5,102 nucleotides of DNA, from assembly GCA_900542565.1 (NCBI GenBank), contig UQOC01000085.1, positions 1-5,102 of the forward strand. Reading direction: 5' to 3'. This document shows, one piece after another, positions 1 to 3,244 of this stretch (position 1 is its first letter; each line of letters starts with the position of its first letter). The position numbers and the translations under genes were made by a program. The notes under the pieces were generated by a model. It had not been told where the DNA came from. It worked only from the letters and a program-made list of their open reading frames with translations, and ran no database searches. The DNA is from an uncultured Eubacteriales bacterium. Lineage in GTDB: Bacteria; Bacillota; Clostridia; Peptostreptococcales; Anaerovoracaceae.

Positions 1-93
1 CCGCCGGCGTCCGGTGATCCGGCCGCCATCCCAGACAATCAGCCCCTCGTGCGTCCTTCCTTCCATACCCATGGCCGCCCCCAAGCTACCTAA
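1..93. other. Unassigned GC-rich window edge, possible gene fragment
   Basis: This stretch is visibly richer in G and C than the rest of the window, and I recognise nothing in it. Two readings are open to the window edge. On the minus strand an ATG at 72 starts a frame (MGMEGRTHEGLIVWDGG and onward) that runs off the left end; the sequence before it is only weakly like a ribosome binding site. On the plus strand a frame enters at base 1 and stops at the TAA at 91-93, which would make it the tail of a gene converging on the GTPase unit. The following hairpin could then serve both directions. Neither reading shows a known motif. Confidence 0.2.
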
Positions 94-121
94 GAAAAGA
101 GGCCGGGAACATTTCCCGGCC
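91..121 (-). terminator. Intrinsic terminator of the kinase/Fe-S/GTPase unit
   Basis: A perfect 9-bp stem (GGCCGGGAA at 101-109 and TTCCCGGCC at 113-121) with a three-base loop lies 7 bp after the GTPase stop codon. Read on the minus strand it is followed at once by TCTTTTCTTA, a good U-rich tract, so it fits a Rho-independent terminator for the three-gene unit. On the plus strand the downstream bases (TGTTGGCTTACTTT) are less U-rich, so it would be at most a weak terminator in that direction. Confidence 0.85.
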
Positions 122-128
122 TGTTGGC

Positions 129-1394
129 TTACTTTCGGTCTCTCATACTTACCAGCTTTCTGACCATATCATTGAGATGATAGATGCGCTTTGAAACAAT
201 GTATGTATTTTCTTCTCTGTACATAAATATCTCATTGAGAGTGGACAGCAGACTATCGCAGATCTCAGTTACTTCTGCTGCTATGTCGCGTTCCTCCCGA
301 CCATCTGCTTCTTCCACATCCTCTATATCATAACTGTAATCTATCCCGAAAAGTTCCGTGACCTTTTCTGCCAGCCGGTTCTTTACATCGTTTGCATGAA
401 GCTCGCAGACCATGGGATTCTTTTTCAGAGCTTCCGGCAGGTTCTTCGCCTCTGCTTTGAGCTGATCGAAAAAAGCATTCATTTCTTTAAACCTGTCCTC
501 AAATTCCTCGCCAGTCATGGACAGGGCGCTTCTGTACAATTTGATCTGGGCCAGAGCACTTAATACTATATCCCTCAGTTTAAGTTCTGAAGATTCTTCA
601 AGTATCTTTCTGCCTTCCGTCCTCATATCCGAAGCAACCGCATCTTTTAGCGCATCTATTCCCTCGCCTGTCCTGGCGCTCACCGGAAACAGCCTTACAT
701 TGTCAAGGCCTGTAAGGGCCGGCAGGATTTCCCGGCAGTATGCAAGATAAGCCTCAAGATCATCCTTGCTTATCATGTCCGTCTTGTTTACGGCAAAATA
801 GAACTTGGATGCATATTCTTTAGCTTTCAGCAAGAAGTCGGTCTCTATGCGGTTCAGCGGGCTATCCACGGAAAATGTGAATATGACCGCATCACTTTCA
901 GTAACAAAAGAATATGCTTCTTTAGTATTCTTTTCGTGAAGGGATCCTACGCCCGGCGTGTCCACCAGAGTCAGATTATCCTCCAAAAACGGAGATGGAC
1001 AAGTCACTTCCACCCTGGAAACTTTAAGGTGGTTGTCCCTGTTCTCCTGCTCGTTTACATAGGCAGAAAGTTCTTCAAAGGGGGTGTCCTTTACCATCCC
1101 GTTGGCAAAATGTACATATGCTCTTGGTTCTTCACCATAGTCTATCATGGTCACCACAGCCGTTACAGGCACGATACCAACAGGCATGATCTCCCGCTGG
1201 AGTATCCTGTTTATCACGGCGCTTTTGCCCCGCTTGAACTGACCTATGACCGAGACAGTCATATGGCTGTCCTCAAGTCTTTCCCGCAGGCTTCTGGTCC
1301 TTGCCAGTTCTTTTGCAGTTATCTCATACTCGCCGAACATTTTTTCGGCTTCTTTCACTCTCTGATATATCGTTTTTTCCATCTTGATTACCAT
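129..1394 (-). CDS. Short dynamin-family GTPase
   Basis: A GTP-binding protein of 421 residues in the bacterial dynamin-like family, whose members bind and remodel membranes. The G motifs are all present: G1 GQFKRGKS at 51-58, a G2-type Thr78 in PVTAVVT, G3 DTPG at 145-148, G4 NKTD at 203-206, and a G5-like SAR at 239-241. After the GTPase domain (about 45-260) only about 160 residues follow. They are mostly charged and helical-looking, with an acidic patch near 355-370. I see no transmembrane segment or clear hydrophobic paddle, and the protein is shorter than typical bacterial dynamins, so membrane action would need a partner or an amphipathic helix. The ATG directly follows the upstream TAA and has no Shine-Dalgarno sequence, which suggests translational coupling. 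The in-frame ATG at codon 5 (1382) is an alternative start. Substrate membrane and cellular role are unknown. Confidence 0.9.
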   Translation of the reverse strand: MVIKMEKTIYQRVKEAEKMFGEYEITAKELARTRSLRERLEDSHMTVSVIGQFKRGKSAVINRILQREIMPVGIVPVTAVVTMIDYGEEPRAYVHFANGMVKDTPFEELSAYVNEQENRDNHLKVSRVEVTCPSPFLEDNLTLVDTPGVGSLHEKNTKEAYSFVTESDAVIFTFSVDSPLNRIETDFLLKAKEYASKFYFAVNKTDMISKDDLEAYLAYCREILPALTGLDNVRLFPVSARTGEGIDALKDAVASDMRTEGRKILEESSELKLRDIVLSALAQIKLYRSALSMTGEEFEDRFKEMNAFFDQLKAEAKNLPEALKKNPMVCELHANDVKNRLAEKVTELFGIDYSYDIEDVEEADGREERDIAAEVTEICDSLLSTLNEIFMYREENTYIVSKRIYHLNDMVRKLVSMRDRK

Positions 1395-1850
1395 TTATTC
1401 ATAAAATTTGCACACGGCGCAAGCCGGATTTGACCTTCTCTGTTCATCATCACAGAAAATAGGGAAAAGCAGCAGATTAGGCGGTATCTTATCACCGTTA
1501 AGGGATTTGAGCGCCGCAATCTGGCACAAAGTCCCCGCAAATTCCGTATGTTTTCCCTCTCTTGCGCCTCTCATGGCCGCTCTGTATATAGGCGCCATGT
1601 CTCTGTCTCTCACATCCACACCTTCCGGAGCGTCGAAGAATTCTTCAAATACAGGCAGTTCCACCGGATTGTACAGCGGGCAGAAAAGCATGCAGGCGTT
1701 GCACTTGCTGCACCCGTTTTCGTTCACCACAGGCCTGCTGTTACCGTCTCCATCTTTTTCCATTTTGACACATCTGTACTTGCATGCTACCACGCAGGCG
1801 CCGCATCCGTTACAATCTTCTACTCTGTCTATAAGCTGCATTTTTCTCAC
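1395..1850 (-). CDS. Small 2x[4Fe-4S] ferredoxin-like protein with reduced FrhB-like tail
   Basis: A 151-codon frame, cysteine-rich (13 Cys). The N-terminal half has two ferredoxin motifs: C13-x2-C16-x2-C19-x3-C23, without the usual following Pro, and C47-x2-C50-x2-C53-x3-C57-P, each expected to bind a [4Fe-4S] cluster. The tail contains FAGTLCQIAALKSL (about 104-117), which closely resembles the GTPCQIAALK motif of the coenzyme F420 hydrogenase/dehydrogenase beta-subunit (FrhB/FdhB) family. Further cysteines follow at 133 and as a terminal C144-x2-C147. FrhB-family proteins are usually much longer, so this looks like a stripped-down relative without a full flavin domain. The open frame begins at GTG 1850, but that codon lies inside a strong AGAGGTGAG ribosome binding site, so the ATG at 1841 (148 residues) is the likelier start. 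A redox or electron-transfer role is inferred; its partner is unknown. Confidence 0.85.
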   Translation of the reverse strand: MRKMQLIDRVEDCNGCGACVVACKYRCVKMEKDGDGNSRPVVNENGCSKCNACMLFCPLYNPVELPVFEEFFDAPEGVDVRDRDMAPIYRAAMRGAREGKHTEFAGTLCQIAALKSLNGDKIPPNLLLFPIFCDDEQRRSNPACAVCKFYE

Positions 1851-1854
1851 CTCT
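1846..1854 (-). promoter_or_regulatory. Ribosome binding site that decides the Fe-S protein start
   Basis: On the minus strand AGAGGTGAG is followed by AAAA and then ATG at 1841-1839. This is near-ideal Shine-Dalgarno spacing. It overlaps the stop codon of the upstream kinase and contains the GTG that a longest-frame call would choose, so ATG 1841 is preferred. Confidence 0.75.
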
Positions 1855-2713
1855 ACATGTTCTTTGTTATCTCGTTAAGATATTTTTCGATAGGTATGCC
1901 TTTATATTTATCGGCATTTTCAGTATTCTGCAGGATCAGCTCCCTGACCGTATCCATGGCGTATCTTGTAGCCCTCTGCAGACTGTTGCCTTTCAGCAGA
2001 CTTCCAACAAGCAATGCGGAGAATATATCTCCCGTTCCCGGAAAATGCACCGGAACATAATCAAACGGTATGCTGAAATATGTTTCTTCCCCATCATCAT
2101 AACCATACACACATGTCTGCCCTTCCACGGAAATGCTGGTGATCACAATGGACTTTGATCCCATCTTTCTTAAAGAATCCACCAGTTCTTCAGCCTGGGC
2201 CCTGGTCACATCATCCTTATCTATATATTTATCAGCCAGGAAAGCCGCTTCTGTATAATTTGGCATTATCACATCGGCCACAGAGCAGATGTTCCTCATA
2301 TATTTGATGGTGTTTTCGGAAATACCGTTATACAGAGTCCCGTCATCTCCCATGACCGGATCGACATATATGCTGACCCCATTCTTTCTCTGTTCCTGAC
2401 AATATTCAGCAACAAGCCTTACCTGCTCTTCTGACACGATCATACCTGTACAAATGGCGTCAAAGGAAAAACCAAGTTCTTTCCATACCTTGAGGGTCTC
2501 CCTCATGTATCCGGTAGTCTCAAGCATGTGAAAAAGCCCATAGTCCAGTGTATTTGACACCAGGGCAGTGGGGAGGTTATATAAGTTATATCCCATATGA
2601 GACATTATCGGTATCATTGCAGAAAGAGATATCTTGCCATATCCTGCCAGATCTTCTATAAGCAGGATCTTCGGCGAATCCTCTTTCATATGTACTATCT
2701 TTTTTGCTTTCAT
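1853..2713 (-). CDS. Pyridoxal/pyridoxamine kinase-like protein (ribokinase superfamily)
   Basis: A 286-residue PfkB/ribokinase-fold kinase, close in length to E. coli PdxY (about 287). It probably phosphorylates vitamin B6 vitamers with ATP to feed PLP salvage in the cytoplasm. Visible landmarks are the N-terminal substrate region DLAGYGKISLSA (21-32), the strand YVDPVMGDDG (116-125) that matches the DPVMG element of the PdxK/PdxY/ThiD group, PNYTE (151-155), and the catalytic anion-hole motif GTGD (226-229), where Asp229 is the expected base. The family also contains hydroxymethylpyrimidine kinases (ThiD), so the substrate is inferred; overall resemblance favours the PdxY side. The start at ATG 2713 is supported by AGAGGAG 11 bases upstream. 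It is the first gene of a three-gene unit and its stop overlaps the ribosome binding site of the Fe-S gene. Confidence 0.85.
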   Translation of the reverse strand: MKAKKIVHMKEDSPKILLIEDLAGYGKISLSAMIPIMSHMGYNLYNLPTALVSNTLDYGLFHMLETTGYMRETLKVWKELGFSFDAICTGMIVSEEQVRLVAEYCQEQRKNGVSIYVDPVMGDDGTLYNGISENTIKYMRNICSVADVIMPNYTEAAFLADKYIDKDDVTRAQAEELVDSLRKMGSKSIVITSISVEGQTCVYGYDDGEETYFSIPFDYVPVHFPGTGDIFSALLVGSLLKGNSLQRATRYAMDTVRELILQNTENADKYKGIPIEKYLNEITKNM

Positions 2714-2731
2714 ATGTGCATATGCTCCTCT
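2710..2731 (-). promoter_or_regulatory. Kinase ribosome binding site with a nested 3-codon mini-frame
   Basis: AGAGGAG at 2731-2725 lies 11 bases before the kinase ATG (2713), slightly far but acceptable. Between them an ATG at 2721 opens a three-codon frame (Met-His-Ile) whose TGA overlaps the kinase start as ATGA. The mini-frame ATG is only three bases from the Shine-Dalgarno sequence, so it may be a poor initiator or a chance feature. Confidence 0.5.
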
Positions 2732-2751
2732 TGTATATTCGATATCATATT

Positions 2752-2757
2752 ATTATA
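2752..2757 (-). promoter_or_regulatory. Candidate -10 element for the kinase operon
   Basis: The minus strand reads TTTGATATAATAATATG, containing a perfect TATAAT about 40 bases upstream of the kinase start. The -35 region at 17-18 bp spacing (around TTTCAT) matches TTGACA poorly, so the promoter may be weak, activator-dependent or secondary to an upstream one. The surrounding DNA is very AT-rich, which raises the chance of a coincidental match. Confidence 0.4.
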
Positions 2758-2833
2758 TCAAAATAATGACGGTTATGAAAGAGGGAAAACGACATACAGA
2801 CTAAGTTTGTGTAGCAATCAGACATACGGTACG

Positions 2834-2845
2834 GCGGTTCCACCC
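2834..2845 (-). promoter_or_regulatory. T-box-like GGGTGGAACCGC word, unproven
   Basis: The minus strand carries GGGTGGAACCGC, the central part of the 14-base T-box consensus AGGGTGGNACCGCG (12 of 14 matched over the full length). It lies about 120 bases before the kinase start, where an antiterminator could sit. Against it, I see no downstream terminator alternative, no clear Stem I or specifier loop, and the best -10 element lies downstream of it. A B6 kinase is also not a usual T-box target. The word is also nearly self-complementary, so a protein-binding dyad or coincidence is possible. Confidence 0.15.
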
Positions 2846-2879
2846 ACGCATCACTATGATTGATACCCATGGAGACTGA

Positions 2880-2960
2880 CTCCACCTGAAATACTCCAAA
2901 AACCCCGGTCAGGGGGAACCTCTCCACCTATACAATGTACTTTTTCAAATTTAGGGGGAG
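2880..2960. repeat. C/G-arm module, copy 1
   Basis: An 81-bp segment bounded by inverted ends CTCCACCT and AGGGGGAG (7 of 8 complementary). Its centre shares the 11-mer TCAGGGGGAAC (2909-2919) with copy 2. On the minus strand the arms run C-rich, G-rich (AGGTGGAG), C-rich (TTCCCCCTGA), G-rich (TCAGGTGG, which reaches the edge). The middle C-rich arm can pair with either neighbouring G-rich arm. A short GC stem followed by TTTTT (minus strand, 2903-2899) is also visible. Confidence 0.45.
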
Positions 2961-2962
2961 TT

Positions 2963-3015
2963 TAAATTAAAACATCCAGGTATTTTGACAATTTCACTTG
3001 TCAAAACACCCGGAT
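2963..3015 (-). terminator. Intrinsic terminator with minus-strand-specific 18-bp stem
   Basis: The arms at 2998-3015 and 2974-2991 flank a 6-base loop. As minus-strand RNA all 18 positions pair, 16 of them Watson-Crick and two as G-U wobbles. As plus-strand RNA those same two positions are A-C mismatches. On the minus strand the stem is followed by GTTTTAATTT. Together these argue for a real terminator acting on leftward transcription. It sits about 230 bp after the surface-protein stop, so it ends either that message or a separate short transcript from the gap. Confidence 0.65.
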
Positions 3016-3038
3016 ATCTCTGTATCTTTGCAAATTAT

Positions 3039-3120
3039 CTCCCCCCCTTGATCTCAAAATGATATCCGATCAGGGGGAACAGTACCCCCTGAAAGCTGCT
3101 TTTTTACGATTTGGGGTGGA
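3039..3120. repeat. C/G-arm module, copy 2
   Basis: An 82-bp segment related to the one at 2880-2960, about 160 bp away. It shares the exact 11-mer TCAGGGGGAAC (3070-3080), a following CC-CCT box, a C-T5/6 run and an ATTT-GGG end. On the minus strand TCAGGGGG pairs perfectly with CCCCCTGA across a 7-base loop (3092-3070). The same C arm can instead pair with the following GATCAAGGGGG (about 3053-3043) in a longer hairpin with one bulge, so the two folds exclude each other. Confidence 0.45.
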
Positions 3121-3150
3121 TTTTTCATCAAACAGATGAGCGTCCATCAT
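3070..3150 (-). CDS. Possible 26-residue small ORF
   Basis: ATG at 3150 (and again at 3147) opens a frame of 26 codons that ends in TGA at 3072-3070. The peptide begins MMDAHLFDEKSTPNRKK and ends FRGYCSP; it has no signal-peptide or membrane look. AAGGGA lies five bases before the second ATG, a reasonable ribosome binding site. A TATGAT hexamer at 3171-3166 could be a -10 element, with no good -35. The end of the frame coincides with the C-rich arm of the 3070-3092 hairpin and a terminator follows about 55 bases later. It may be a leader peptide, a short independent gene, or chance. I do not recognise it. Confidence 0.2.
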   Translation of the reverse strand: MMDAHLFDEKSTPNRKKAAFRGYCSP

Positions 3151-3201
3151 TTCCCTTATCTGTCAATCATATGACTTTTGCGCTGTACCGTTGTGATATG
3201 A

Positions 3202-3235
3202 GATATGCTGCATTAAAGATCTAATGCAGCATATC
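3202..3235. other. Perfect 14-bp palindrome after the surface-protein gene
   Basis: GATATGCTGCATTA (3202-3215) and TAATGCAGCATATC (3222-3235) are exact inverted repeats around a six-base loop. It begins 9 bp past the surface-protein stop codon. On the minus strand no U-tract follows (TCATATCACAACGG), so it is not a standard intrinsic terminator; mRNA 3'-end protection or a protein-binding dyad are alternatives. On the plus strand a mildly T-rich stretch follows, but no plus-strand gene ends here. Confidence 0.6.
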
Positions 3236-3244
3236 CTGTGCTAT

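Larger units (their letters stand above)
2714..3244. other. 531-bp structured intergenic region
   Basis: No convincing protein gene fills this gap between the surface-protein stop and the kinase start. In transcription order (minus strand) it contains a perfect 14-bp palindrome, a possible 26-codon small ORF, a C/G-arm module, an intrinsic terminator, a second copy of the module, a T-box-like GGGTGGAACCGC word, a TATAAT element and the kinase ribosome binding site. Several of these structures suggest transcribed RNA, possibly a regulatory leader or a small RNA. No riboswitch class that I know matches the whole region. Confidence 0.6.

Noticed and set aside
517..2060. Several plus-strand open frames of 77-170 codons opposite the GTPase, Fe-S and kinase genes
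   Set aside because: They lie antisense to strongly supported genes with full family motifs, overlap one another, and have Ser/Leu/His-rich low-information translations typical of antisense frames.
2745..2927. A 60-codon minus-strand frame starting at GTG, in the intergenic gap
   Set aside because: It has no clear ribosome binding site, starts inside the C/G-arm module, runs through the candidate TATAAT promoter and shows no recognisable motif. It looks like a chance open frame.
2761..3060. A TPP, FMN, SAM-I, glycine or preQ1 riboswitch in front of the kinase operon
   Set aside because: I looked for the conserved core words of these classes. Only short GGTGGAG-like matches occur and the rest of each core is missing.
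3160..3165. A perfect TTGACA on the minus strand as a -35 element
   Set aside because: The hexamer at 16-18 bp spacing downstream (around ACGCTC) does not resemble a -10 element, so no promoter can be supported from it.
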